From Paulinella micropora (Eukaryota > Cercozoa > Imbricatea > Euglyphida): DNA of 64,000 nt. The DNA lies in NCBI GenBank assembly GCA_009731375.1, contig BJOX01000025.1, forward strand, positions 513,881-577,880, written 5' to 3'. Below are positions 32,501-43,043 of this stretch, in pieces. Every line of letters starts with the position of its first letter. The first letter of the stretch is position 1. The notes beneath the pieces are model-generated. The model did not search any database, had not been told where the DNA came from, and saw only the letters and a program-made list of their open reading frames with translations. The translations under genes and the position numbers were made by a program.

Positions 32501-32939
32501 GTCGTGGCGAGGCAAGCTCCGGTCCCATCAGCAGAACAAGCCGAAGTCTGGCCCGGGCCCGGACCAACGCAAGGGCTCTGCGCCTTCGAGTTCGTACGGC
32601 GGGCGTACAACCAAGACTGCACGCTTTTCTGGGGCCAACGCGATCAAAGTCGCCAAGCCGGCCCAGTGGACGAAGGACCCCGCCAAGGAGAACCGCGCGC
32701 CACACAACAAGAGCTCCGAGCCCTGCGCCTATTGTCAACACTTCGGCAAGGTAGAGAAACCAAATCATACACTCGAAGTCTGTAGGACACGCACGAGCGA
32801 TCTGGAGAAGGGGCTCAACTCGCATTGGTGCCCCCCGCGGGCCGGGAACGCGCAGGCCCCGGACAGAAGGATCGACGCGGAAAAGACCGCAATGTATGGC
32901 GGCGGTGATGGCGGCTCAAGCGACGGTAGACGACACTAG
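32500..32939 (+). pseudogene. gag nucleocapsid with atypical CCHC zinc knuckle
   Basis: A plus-strand frame open from 32439 (no ATG; true coding probably from about 32500) with basic Lys/Pro/Gly/Ser-rich sequence and then CAYC..H....C: the spacing is C-X2-C-X10-H-X4-C rather than the usual X4 before His. It ends at TAG (32937-32939). The protease frame lies at +1 and overlaps it from 32755. It would bind element RNA. Confidence 0.65.
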
Positions 32940-34140
32940 CCAGGTAAGCACCCATCATATATTGGACGACGGGACTGACACGGCTCTTGAATGCCGTTAT
33001 GTTGCTCCCGTACGACCTCGTAAGGCAAATGTCCTCCAAGGACGGGTCCTGGCTATTGCCGGACTGGATCAGACCGCCGACAAGGCTATCGACATCTTTG
33101 TCATAGTTGACACTGGATGTAATACCCTGGGGCTGATCCACCCACGCTTGTCCTCCAAGATGGGCCTGACTGAAATGAATTTGCCCGTCCTGACAGCCCG
33201 CACGGCTCAAGGGATCATAACTATGGTTAGAGGCATACGTCTCTACATCCAAGTCCTCCCTACAAGAGGCTGGGATGAGATTTACCTTTACACCTCTCAG
33301 CATGTTCCCCCGGGAGCGGATATTTTGCTTGGTACTGCCCTTATCATGCAGACCAACATATCCACGGATGCCCTTTTCACCCGTATGGCAGCTGGCCAAC
33401 AGTGGCCGGCCGTGCCGACACGGGCGGAGGACGAACAAATCCTCTTGGATGAGTTTGAGATCCTGACCCCGCCCCGACAGCCCAGCGAGACTGTCAATCA
33501 GGTTTTGAAAAGCAGGACAATCCTAAGAGATGGTCCCTGCCAACAGGTGGTCACGCTGATGGACCTCCCCTCGGATGATAAGGAGGAGGAAGCCCAAAAG
33601 CAAGACCTTAAGGAATGTCTTTTTAGTCTCCTGCCTTTGGTGGCGATCACCACTGACGGGAGTGATGATGAACAGGAACAGGAAGAGAAAGAAGAAAGCG
33701 AAGAGAAGACAGACGAGACGGAGGAGAAGCAGGAGGACAGTACTGACCGTACATTGCCTACACCGCGACAGACACTGTCTCGGACCACAGCGGCCCGACT
33801 GGACCGTACACCGGTCTCGGCTTTTCCGATCACGGGTCTTCCCCCAATACGCGAGGAGGACATGACTCCTCAGGGACCACCGTCACCTAGTGAGACGGCG
33901 ACACCAGCCCAGGCTGATCTTGAAGGAGCCACCGCTTCAAGCTCAAGCTCGAGTTCTTCGAGCTCGGGGCAAGATCACCGGGCCACGCAAGCCTCACAAG
34001 AGACTCCCGGAGGACTATCACCCACTCCCTCCACCGCGTCTCCTAGCGAGTGGGCACGCAAGCCCGGATCGGCCGCTACGCCTCTTGGCTTCCTCGTGCT
34101 CTCCTTGGCACTCTCCTTACGAGGAGGGCGCCGGCCGTAG
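32896..34140 (+). pseudogene. retropepsin ORF followed by acidic and Ser-rich linker
   Basis: Plus-strand ORF (an ATG at 32896, though the frame is open from 32755 and translation by +1 frameshift from gag is likely). Residues 68-77 read FVIVDTGCNT, a clear aspartic-protease active site at about 33109-33117, with HPRLSSKMGL after it and ADILLGTALI about 70 residues later, completing a retropepsin. Beyond residue 220 come Glu/Lys-rich acidic stretches and a serine run. The last 20 or so residues (after about 34080) are antisense to a minus-strand gag ORF, so the gene is cut at an inversion or insertion joint. Its orientation is opposite to all nearby retroelement ORFs. Confidence 0.75.
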
Positions 34141-34625
34141 TCGGAATCCGGTGCAGTTAGGATCATCATCTTGGGGTCCCAATCCGTCAAGGTACGCGGG
34201 TTAGCCTTGAGGATGAGGTACCTCATTTCCTCCAACGTGCGTGTCGGCGCAATGCCCCGCTTCTTCCTTTCCATCTGCAGGGCCTCTATGTGTTGTATCT
34301 CCATAGGGGAGACACATCGCCGGGCTACCTCATACTTATGGGATTCCTCGGCCACAAGGCCTTCGTTCTGCAGCTGTCTCAAGAGCTTCTGTAAACGCGT
34401 GACATAAGTGGCCATGTTCTCTTTCGACCGTCTCTTTATGTCATTCCTGTAACTCGGGCGGAAAGGCTTGGTAACGTCGTAGACGCTGTCGATTTTCCAT
34501 CGTGAGTCTACTCGGTAGTCCAGCCAGATCCATGGCAAGAGCTGCAGAGACTTCATGTAGGAGTCTTTGGAAGAAGTTCTTGCCGACCACGCGTTGAGGA
34601 AGATCTCGGCCTCAGACTGGGTCAT
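33990..34625 (-). pseudogene. gag-like ORF 2, truncated at an inversion joint
   Basis: The ATG at 34625-34623 overlaps the TGA of the upstream ORF (ATGA). Residues 1-150 are typical of a retroelement capsid C-terminal region (SRWKIDSVYDVTKPFRPSYR, ENMATYVTRLQKLLRQLQNE). A basic stretch (RPPRKESAKESTRKPRG) follows, after which, from about 34080, the sequence is the antisense of the plus-strand protease ORF and no longer authentic. The natural continuation (nucleocapsid and protease) may be the inverted block at 32500-34080. Confidence 0.6.
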
Positions 34626-36157
34626 AAAAAGGAAAGATTTGAAAGAAACAGGCGCAAGGTGTATCCTAATGATACGTGGTCGAACTTGAGCTTTTTGATC
34701 TCCCTCAGACGACGTTGTCGTCGTTTGGTAGCCAACTCAAATGGCGCCACCATCATAAGGACGGTGCTGCCACTAAAGCGTATACCATTCCGGGTACGTG
34801 ACGGCTCGGAACTACTCGACGAGGGCTGCTCGCCACTACTAGAGGATGCACTAGTTGTCTCTCTATTCCCAGACGGGTTGTCCACCTCCACTTCGATCGT
34901 CGGGGCAGCTGGGCTGGCTAAAGCAGTTCCGGCTACCTCTGGCGTGACCGCTGCGGAGGCTGCGGTTTCCGCGACCGCCGTCCCGGTCTCTCCATCTTCG
35001 TCGCTCCCACCAGCTGGCGGGAGCGATTGCCTAACTGTGGAGAAAGTCACGATACGTGGAGGGGCAGAACGGGGTCGGCTTGAGGACTGCCCGATTCGGG
35101 GGGATAGGGGGAGGCTGTCACAGTCGGCTGGCTCTGCCCCTCGCTCTGGAGAGAAAGAGAACAGAGGCCCTTTCGACTCTTCTTCCTCCTCGACTACCCT
35201 TCCATATGGGGAGACAAAAAGCGTGCCGCTGTCTTCGTACCGGGAGTCCGTAGGGGAGGCGAATGATCCCGGAAGGCTTGGGCTCCGTTGAGAAAACCTC
35301 GGGGTCGGGGATGAAACATACCCTGATGCTAGTGGGGAAAATGCCCCGTCAGCAGCCGGTCTCGGTCGGGAAAACAGGGAACGCTGTGCCTCTGACCAGC
35401 CTATGGGGCCCAGACTATTTCCTGAAGGGCGAGAGGGTCGATCTGGGAAGGCTGTGATGGGGCCACCAAAGCGTTGGGAGCCAGTTGGGGGGAACCTCAC
35501 CGGGGCGGGGGCCACCATGAAGCGCGATGACGATGCTGCCACCGTAGCAGGAGGCATCGTCGCTGCAGTAGCTGTAGCCGTAGTCGTAGTCGTAGTTGTA
35601 GTTGTAGTCGTCGCTCCTGCCAGCGGGGGGCCAGTTGAGCCCATGGTAGGAGCCGCCGTGGCCGCTGGTGCCGGAATTGTCACGTAGCGTGTGGAGCTGG
35701 GGACGTTGTCCGGGGACAGAACCCAACCGACCTTCTTCGCAAGGTCGTTGTACCTACTTATAGCTAGGTCTCTCTCACCTCTATAAGCGGTCCACTTGTG
35801 GAAAGTGGATGGGTCCAACCAATAATCCACCATCTGCTCAAGGGGCTGCATGGGGAGAAAAGGCTCCTCCTCAAGATTGAGAAGGCAGTGCTTTACTGCT
35901 TTTGCTAAGAGGGGGCCGAGGTCCTTATTTAAAGGCATTAGTACGACCTTAATGAAGTGGGCGCGGCTGATTCCGTCCGACTGGGGCGAGAGCTTCTTGG
36001 CAGAGCCGTCCTTGAGGTCCTTCCTGTATGTGTCTATGAAGGGAACCTTGAGGTTTGTGCGCAGCGTACGAGAGATGTTGAGGCATTCCTCTCGATGGTA
36101 GATTTCCTGACTGACCAGGTCGTAATTGGGGCGAGGAAATGAGGCTGGAAGGCTCAT
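34622..36157 (-). CDS. gag-like ORF 1, Ser/Thr/Pro-rich
   Basis: An intact 511-codon ORF; the ATG at 36157-36155 is preferred over an upstream TTG. Residues 1-160 look globular and helical (FIDTYRKDLKDGSAKKLSPQ, KAVKHCLLNLEEEPFLPMQP). Then follow a threonine run, long Pro/Ser/Thr/Ala-rich disordered sequence with serine runs, and a basic C-terminus (ATKRRQRRLREIKKLKFD). It ends TGA overlapping the start of the next ORF by ATGA, a layout typical of termination-reinitiation. It is likely the first gag ORF of a gypsy-type element. Unlike the pol regions nearby it has no stop, so it is younger or was kept open by chance. Confidence 0.6.
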   Translation of the reverse strand: MSLPASFPRPNYDLVSQEIYHREECLNISRTLRTNLKVPFIDTYRKDLKDGSAKKLSPQSDGISRAHFIKVVLMPLNKDLGPLLAKAVKHCLLNLEEEPFLPMQPLEQMVDYWLDPSTFHKWTAYRGERDLAISRYNDLAKKVGWVLSPDNVPSSTRYVTIPAPAATAAPTMGSTGPPLAGATTTTTTTTTTTATATAATMPPATVAASSSRFMVAPAPVRFPPTGSQRFGGPITAFPDRPSRPSGNSLGPIGWSEAQRSLFSRPRPAADGAFSPLASGYVSSPTPRFSQRSPSLPGSFASPTDSRYEDSGTLFVSPYGRVVEEEEESKGPLFSFSPERGAEPADCDSLPLSPRIGQSSSRPRSAPPRIVTFSTVRQSLPPAGGSDEDGETGTAVAETAASAAVTPEVAGTALASPAAPTIEVEVDNPSGNRETTSASSSSGEQPSSSSSEPSRTRNGIRFSGSTVLMMVAPFELATKRRQRRLREIKKLKFDHVSLGYTLRLFLSNLSFL

Positions 36158-37499
36158 TTTGTTACACCTGAACGTAGAAAGCCCACGATGTAGCAAACAG
36201 ATCTGGAATTTGCAAAGGAGACCTTTAGGGTTGGCTGCTATTGCATGAGTCTTGCTTGACTGTCCTATGTATGCAAGGGACTTGAACAGACTTGAACAGA
36301 CTTGAACAAGCCTTGAACAAGACTTGAATACATGTTAGAAGTCGCCTCTCTGCGTCTGGTGAATATGAATAACGCTCACCATGACGGGCCACTCAAAGAC
36401 AAATGAACTAGCTGTCATGTGTAGGTTAATGGCAGAACTTGAGCCTGCTAGCTGTTGGTGTTTCCCGAAGCAGATAGGTGTTCCCCAATTCGAGCTGTCG
36501 ACAGCACACACAAAGTGTGAATCTTCAAAAAAAAATAGGGAAATTCAATTTGTAACTCTTGACTACCCTCCTGTTAGGAAATTACCAATCTGCATTCAAA
36601 TAAATACACGGCTGTCATTTGATCTCAAAATATTAATACTTCCGAGAACAGGGAAGGTATCAAAAGACGCTGGGATGGTAAATTCCAGTTTATTTAGTAC
36701 ACTTGCTTGACAGACTACTTGTCCCTTGCGAAACAATGTAAATTTTGAGAACTAACGAATAGTATTCAAGTGCTACACGTGTTGTGTAGCAGTTGGAGTT
36801 GTTCAAGTCAGTCTGTGGAAAAATAAAGGAAAATATGTTAAGTATTATAACTTTAACTAATCTATCTGACTTGTTTTATTATTTTACTTGGAGCGTGGAC
36901 AGGAAATCGGAAAACACTGTCCAAGGAAATAAAATATTACTGGAGACAGGAAATAGCGGTCAAACCAATAAAAATTTTCAGATATGGGGAAAAGAGGCAA
37001 TAGTCAAGCTTTTCTAAAAAGCTAGCTGTTAAAGTGAAATAAATTGATCTGTTAACTGCAGTTGAAAACGTAACAACTACAAGTTATCACAGTTGATAAA
37101 TAAACGGAAAAATGAAGTAACGGAACCAAAAATAGAAGTGTAAATTTGAAGTAAAAACTTGAAAGTTTAACACAATATTAATGTTTCGGTCCGGTACGGT
37201 AGTCATTCCGATAACACACACACACAGACACACACAAAACTCTCCATCCTGCACTTGGTGTTGGCGTGCAGTCTGCACGATTGCTCTACTTCCTACGCTC
37301 GTCTTGGCCATTTCGCAAGGTGCACCAAAAGTGAAGATTAATGACCTCCCTCCCTCCCTCCCTATCTATCTATTCATACATACACACATACATACATATA
37401 CATAAAATCAAATGGCATCACTCACAAAACTTTGACCTCATCTTTCCCGATGCATGTTTGAGCTGCGAAAACGGCTGAGTAAGTCAAGTCGAAAACACT
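36158..37499. other. AT-rich non-coding region upstream of gag
   Basis: No gene. It contains a decamer repeat (ACTTGAACAG and variants, five units, 36281-36330), a short CA repeat at 37197-37227 and a CCTC/CTAT repeat near 37348-37400. No LTR pair could be identified. Confidence 0.5.
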
Positions 37500-37632
37500 T
37501 TTTATCGGTCACCTCCACAAAATGTGGTCAAGTTACCGATAAAACTGCATATGCGGCGCGCCAAATTTGACGTGTTTTGCTCGCCGGCCCGGCTCGCCCG
37601 CAAAACACGTCAACTTTGTGGCTAGCCGCATA
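37500..37632. repeat. nested foldback (two hairpins)
   Basis: Left hairpin: TTTTATCGGT (37500-37509) pairs with ACCGATAAAA (37535-37544), with an inner CCACA/TGTGG pair. Right hairpin: TATGCGGC (37550) pairs with GCCGCATA (37625), and inside it TTGACGTGTTTTGC (37567-37580) pairs with 37600-37613 around a GC-rich loop. It may be a MITE remnant or a structured regulatory site. Confidence 0.7.
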
Positions 37633-37817
37633 ATCTACTATCATGCGCCTTCTCACGATGGTTTTCAGCAATGATTATCATAGCACAGCGATGGGCGGAG
37701 AACTATGAGACAAAAAATACGTGATGATTTTGAGAGTTCTTCTGCTTGCTCTCGAAGGGTTAACTATTACTTCTGCTCATTAAGTCTTCTTTCTCTCGAC
37801 GGGTTAACTATTACTAG
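37633..37817. other. short unique stretch
   Basis: No gene; a GGGTTAACTATTACT motif is present twice (37759 and 37800). Confidence 0.6.
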
Positions 37818-38373
37818 TACGAGCCACTCGTTTCGTTCTCACAATCTTGCATGATACGATGATGATGATAATAATGATGATGACGATGATGACGACGATG
37901 ACGATCATGATGACGATGATACGATGATGATGACACGATGATGATGACGACGATGACGATCATGATGATGATCATGATGATCATGATGATCACGATGATG
38001 ACGACGATCATGATGATCATGATGATCACGATGATGACGACGATGACGATCATAACGATGATCATGATGATGAACATGATGATGACGATGATGCGTCCCC
38101 TTCACATAGCCCAGAGGGTGTAACCTTGAACCCAGTCTACCTACTGAGAAAAGAAGAGAAAAGGAGGGAAGAGAGGAGATAGGAGAAGATACATGTTTGC
38201 ACGTATATATAGCATCAATACATAAATAAGCAAATGATTTAATAATAAAAATAGTAATAATAGTGCTTCTCTGTCAATGGCTGATGCATTTCTGCACATG
38301 CGCCTCCATCGTCTCACCCGTGAGGGGAGTACGAAGAATTGACGATAGGCTCTAATGACACCCCCGCAAGGGC

Positions 38374-38383
38374 NNNNNNNNNN
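38374..38383. other. assembly gap (10 N)
   Basis: At the same place in the composite as the gap in copy 1. Confidence 0.95.
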
Positions 38384-38419
38384 GTAATAATTCTAATAAT
38401 AATAATAATAATAATAGTA

Positions 38420-38455
<36 letters not shown>

Positions 38456-38545
38456 GTAATAGTTATAATAATAATAATGATAATAATAATAATAGTAATA
38501 ATAATGATAATAATAATAATAGTAATAATAATGATAATAATAATA

Positions 38546-38599
<54 letters not shown>

Positions 38600-38792
38600 G
38601 TGCTTCTCTGTCAATGGCTGATGCAAATCTGCACATGCGCCTCCATCGTCTCACCCGTGAGGGGAGTACGAAGAATTGACGATAAGCTCTAATGACACCC
38701 CCGCAAGGGCAGTTCCAACACTTCCAGACGGGCCGGTATGTTCAATGAAAATACTGGTCCAGAAATAGACCGGTATGTTCAATGAAAATACT

Positions 38793-38867
38793 GGTGGCAC
38801 CGACGGGAATCGAACTGGCGACAGGGCCCAGATGGTAGAACTTGACCACTGGGCTATCACGGTGTCC
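38793..38867 (-). mobile_element. tRNA-derived SINE head, copy 2
   Basis: It carries the same A box (TAGCCCAGTGG) and B box (AGTTCGATTCC) on the minus strand, 75 bases long, one base different from the head at 27271-27345. Confidence 0.85.
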
Positions 38868-38945
<78 letters not shown>

Positions 38946-38982
38946 GTAATAATAATAATAATAATAATGTAACAATGTATAA

Positions 38983-39013
<31 letters not shown>

Positions 39014-39059
39014 GTAATAGTAATAGTAATAGTAATAATAATAATAATAATAATAATAG

Positions 39060-39091
<32 letters not shown>

Positions 39092-39152
39092 CTAATACTA
39101 ATACTAATACTAATACTAATACTAATACTAATACTAATACTTATACTAATAG

Positions 39153-39200
<48 letters not shown>

Positions 39201-39370
39201 CAATAATAAATAATAGTAATAATAATGATAATAATGATAATAATAATAATAATAACAACAACAACAACAACAACAATAATAATAATAATAAAATAATAAT
39301 AATAATAATAATAATGATAATAGTGCTTCTCTGTCAATGGCTGATGCAAATCTGCACACGCGCCTCCATC

Positions 39371-39401
<31 letters not shown>

Positions 39402-39412
39402 GTAAAACTAGG
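38868..39412. repeat. (AAT)n/(ACT)n arrays with a SINE-body fragment
   Basis: AAT-rich with an (ACTAAT)n block (39078-39145) and an (AAC)n block. The 48-base SINE fragment at 39322-39370 is flanked by AAT on both sides. Confidence 0.9.
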
Positions 39413-40036
39413 GGCTGCGCCAACACCTGAAAGGATGCTTTGCGGTGCGCTTCGCGGCCCCCCCCACCACCACCATCGGGCTGGGGTTCCCGGGGGGAGG
39501 GCCCCCCGGACCCCCCCTTCCTCGTCGACAGGGTACGTTTTGCCGGAGGTACCAGCAGAACGCAAGTGTAAGCTCTGGTGGCACAAAAACCAGAGATTTT
39601 AAACCTAAAATCTCTGGTTTTTGTGCCACCCGCCACCAAAACTTTATGATCTCCGAAGAGAGCGCACCGAGAGGTGTCGGGTACACCAAACTTCAGCCTC
39701 AAACTCCCTAGGGTGTGCGCAAACGGCGCCTGGTGGCGCAAAAACCTATATTTCCCGGTGTGTAGGCCACCCGGCGCCACAATTCGTATAGTTTCGAAGA
39801 GACCTCATCAAGAAGTGTCAGATACACCAAATATCAACCGCTAACTCCCTCTGGTGTGCGCAAACAGCGGCTGGTGGCACAAGACCTCAATTTTCTGGTG
39901 TGGGTGCCACCCGCGACCAAAACTGGTACGTACAGTCGCCGGGCTTGGGTTCCCGGGGGGAGGGCCCCCCGGATCCCCCCTTTCCCGTGGACAGGGTACG
40001 TTCGATTGCCGGAGGCACCGGCAAGTACTCCAAAAA
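39413..40036. repeat. hairpin-rich satellite, first part
   Basis: A block with TTCCCGGGGGGAGGGCCCCC and ACAGGGTACGTT occurs at about 39478-39556 and again at 39944-40020. Between them are diverged units of about 145-150 bases (near 39571, 39728 and 39869), each beginning CTGGTGGCRC and containing GCGCAAAC. The first unit holds the long perfect hairpin at 39577-39630. Confidence 0.7.
39577..39630. repeat. perfect 25-bp inverted repeat with 4-base loop
   Basis: Left arm 39577-39601, loop AACC, right arm 39606-39630, no mismatch. The arms are centred on CCAGAGATTTTA. If transcribed it would form a pre-miRNA-sized stem, though shorter than most. Confidence 0.9.
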
Positions 40037-40555
40037 AAACAAGGAAATTTAGCATTCACGACACTCTTCTAACGCAAATATTTGCGTGAATTACCAAAAA
40101 ACTATCAGCATCAAAATCGAGTGTGGCGCTAGCCACCCTATCAATATGAGCTTCTAACTCCTTCTGGTTCACATAAACCATGATTTATTCCGACAAGGGT
40201 GCAAAAAATAGGCTAAAAAAAACAAGGAATTTTGGCATTCAGGGCACCTCCCCTAACGCAAATATTTGCGTGAATTCCAAAGAAATTATATCAGCAGTCT
40301 GGGGCTAGCCACCCTGTCAATATGAGTTGGGAGCTCCTGGTTCACACAAACCATGATTTATTCAGACAGGGGTGCGAAAAAAAACAAGGAATTTCGCCAT
40401 TCAGGACACTCCCCTAACGCAAATATTTGCGTGAATTCCAAAAAAATCATATCAGCGTCAACATCGAGTCTGGGGCTAGCCACCCTGCAAATATGAGCTC
40501 CCAACTCCTCCTCGTTCCCACAAACCATGATTTATTCCGACAGGTGCGAAAATGG
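40037..40555. repeat. tandem satellite of 160-185 bp, three diverged units
   Basis: Each unit contains the palindrome CGCAAATATTTGCG (40073, 40257, 40418; spacing 184 and 161) followed by TGAATT, a CTAGCCACCCT segment, and ACATAAACCATGATTTATTC or a close variant. A fourth relative lies inverted at 17490-17645. Confidence 0.8.
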
Positions 40556-40619
40556 GGGGGGCTACCTACCACCTATACCTACCTACCTACCTACCTACCT
40601 ACGTGCATATATATATATA

Positions 40620-40670
<51 letters not shown>

Positions 40671-40708
40671 TCTGTCTGTCTGTTTTTCTATCTGTCGCTT
40701 GGAGTTAG

Positions 40709-40753
<45 letters not shown>

Positions 40754-40858
40754 TTATTATTATTATTATTATTATTATCCCTGAAGGTGTTGGGAGTAGG
40801 GGGTGGAGGGAGTAGGGGGTGGAGGGTTTGGGGGGAGGGGGGACATGAAAATTGTGTA
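40556..40858. repeat. mixed simple repeats
   Basis: CTAC, (AT)n, (GT)n, CTGT, (ATT)n and GGGTGGAG repeats in succession. No gene. Confidence 0.85.
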
Positions 40859-40905
40859 CCCCCCCCCCCCCCCCCCCCGGGGGGGGGGGGGGGGGGAAAA
40901 AAAAA
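40859..40905. repeat. abutting C, G and A homopolymers at a gap
   Basis: About 20 C, then 18 G, then 9 A, then a gap. Such a junction is more likely an assembly product than natural. Confidence 0.8.
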
Positions 40906-40915
40906 NNNNNNNNNN
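40906..40915. other. assembly gap (10 N)
   Basis: Follows the homopolymer junction. Confidence 0.95.
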
Positions 40916-40960
40916 ATAGATAGATAGATAGGTAGATAGGTAGGTAGGTAGGTAGGTAGG

Positions 40961-40991
<31 letters not shown>

Positions 40992-41220
40992 ATAGATAGA
41001 TCGACCTTGTAGGTAGTTATCTAGGAAGATGTAGGGAGACTGTAGTGGGTAGATAGGTAGATAGGTAGATAGACAGATAGATAGATAGATAGATATAGGT
41101 AGGTAGGTAGGTAGGTAGGTAGATAGATAGATAGATATATAGATAGACCGACCTTGTAGGTAGTTATCTAGGAAGATGTGGGGAGACTGTAGTGGGTAGA
41201 TAGGTAGGTAGGTAGGTAGG

Positions 41221-41251
<31 letters not shown>

Positions 41252-41693
41252 GTAGGTAGGTAGGTAGGTAGGTAGATGGAGATAGATAGACAGATAGACC
41301 GACCTTGTAGGTAGTTATCTAGGGAGATTTAGGGAGACTGTAGTGGGTAGATAGGTAGGTAGATAGATAGATAGATAGATATACAGATATGTAGATAGAT
41401 AGGTAGGTAGGTAGGTAGGTAGGTAGATAGATAGATAGATAGATAGACCGACCTTGTAGGTAGTTATCTAGGGAGATTTAGGGAGATTGTAGTGAGTAGA
41501 TAGGTAGATAGATAGATAGATAGATAGATAGGTAGATAAATAGATATACAGATATATAGATAGATAGGTAGGTAGGTAGGTAGGTAGGTAGATAGAGATA
41601 GATAGATAGATAGATAGATAGACCGACCTTGCAGGTAATAATCAAGGGGGAGCAGGGAGATCACCAGAAGAAGAAGAGCCAATGGCATTTATC

Positions 41694-41695
<2 letters not shown>
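40916..41695. repeat. (GATA)n/(GGTA)n higher-order repeat with anchor A
   Basis: The unique anchor, about 50 bases with ACCTTGTAGGTAGTTATCTA and GGGAGACTGTAGTGGGTAGA, recurs at 41004, 41151, 41302, 41451 and (diverged) 41626. Spacing is 147-175 bases, filled by GATA and GGTA. Confidence 0.9.
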
Positions 41696-41725
<30 letters not shown>

Positions 41726-42029
41726 TGTATGTATGTATGTTATGTATGTATGTTATGTATGTGTGTATGTATGTATGTATGTATGTATGACTATCTGTCT
41801 GTCTGTCTGTCTGTATGTATGCCTGTATATCTGTATGTATGTATGAAAATATGTATGTATGTATGTATGTCTGTCTGTATGGATGTAGGTATGTACTATA
41901 TAAGTACTAAGGGAGAAGGGAGACTCAGGTCGGTAGATTCAGCTATGTATTATGTATGTATGTATGACTATCTGTCTGTCTGTCTGTCTGTCTGTATGTA
42001 TGCCTGTATATCTGTATGTATGTATGGAA

Positions 42030-42060
<31 letters not shown>

Positions 42061-42185
42061 CTATATATGTTACCAAGGGAGAAGGGACTCAGGTCGGTAG
42101 ACTCAGCTATGTATTATGTATGTATGTATGACTATCTGTCTGTCTGTCTGTATGTATGCCTGTATATCTGTATGTATGTATGAAA

Positions 42186-42216
<31 letters not shown>

Positions 42217-42760
42217 CTATATAAGTACCAAGGGAGAAGGGAGACTCAGGTATGTATGTATGTATGTATGTATGTATGCCTGTATATCTGTATGTATGTA
42301 TGAAAATATGTATGTATGTATGTATGTATATATGTATGTATGTACTATATAATTACCAAGGGAGAAGGGAGACTCAGATCGGTAGACTCAGCAGAAGTAG
42401 AGCGAACGGCACTCATCTGTGGTTATGTATGTATGTATGCATGTATGTAAGTATGTATGTATGTCATATATGTATGTATGTATGTTATGTATGTATGTAT
42501 GTATGTATGAGACTCAGGTCGGTAGATTCAGCCGAAGTAGAGCGAACGGCACTCATCTGTATCTATGTATGTATGTATGTGCATGCATGTATGTATGTAT
42601 GTATGTATGTTATGTATGTATGTCATGTATGTATGTATGTATGTATGTATGTTATGTATGTATGTCATGTATGTATGTATGTATGTATGTATGTATGTAT
42701 GACTATCTGTCTATCTGTCTGTATGTATGTACGCCTGTATATCTGTATGTATGTATGAAA
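41696..42760. repeat. (TATG)n higher-order repeat with anchor B
   Basis: The anchor, with ACTATCTGTCTGTCTGT, TGCCTGTATATCTG and AAGGGAGAAGGGAGACTCAG..GGTAGA, recurs about five times between 41788 and 42740, separated by TATG runs. Some copies add AGAAGTAGAGCGAACGGCAC. Confidence 0.85.
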
Positions 42761-42791
<31 letters not shown>

Positions 42792-43012
42792 TGCATGTAT
42801 GTATGTATGTATGTATGTACTATATATGTACCATGTATGTACGTACGTATGTACGTACGTACGTACGTACATACATACATACATACATACATACATAACA
42901 TATATATATATATATATATATAATATGTATGTATGTATGTATGTATGTATTTATGTATGTACCACGTGCATTCCGAACTCTGCGGATTCAAGACCAGGAA
43001 CCAGCTATTTAC

Positions 43013-43043
<31 letters not shown>

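Larger units (their letters stand above)
37818..38867 (-). mobile_element. composite SINE-containing repeat, copy 2
   Basis: Same order as 26160-27345: TACGAGCCACTCGTTTCG, (GAT/GAC)n, the 150-base unique block (38093-38240), a short AAT stretch, SINE body, a 10-N gap, (AAT)n (38384-38598), SINE body, tRNA-like head. The unique parts are nearly identical to copy 1, so duplication is recent or the family is young. A further body fragment lies at 39322-39370. Confidence 0.75.
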
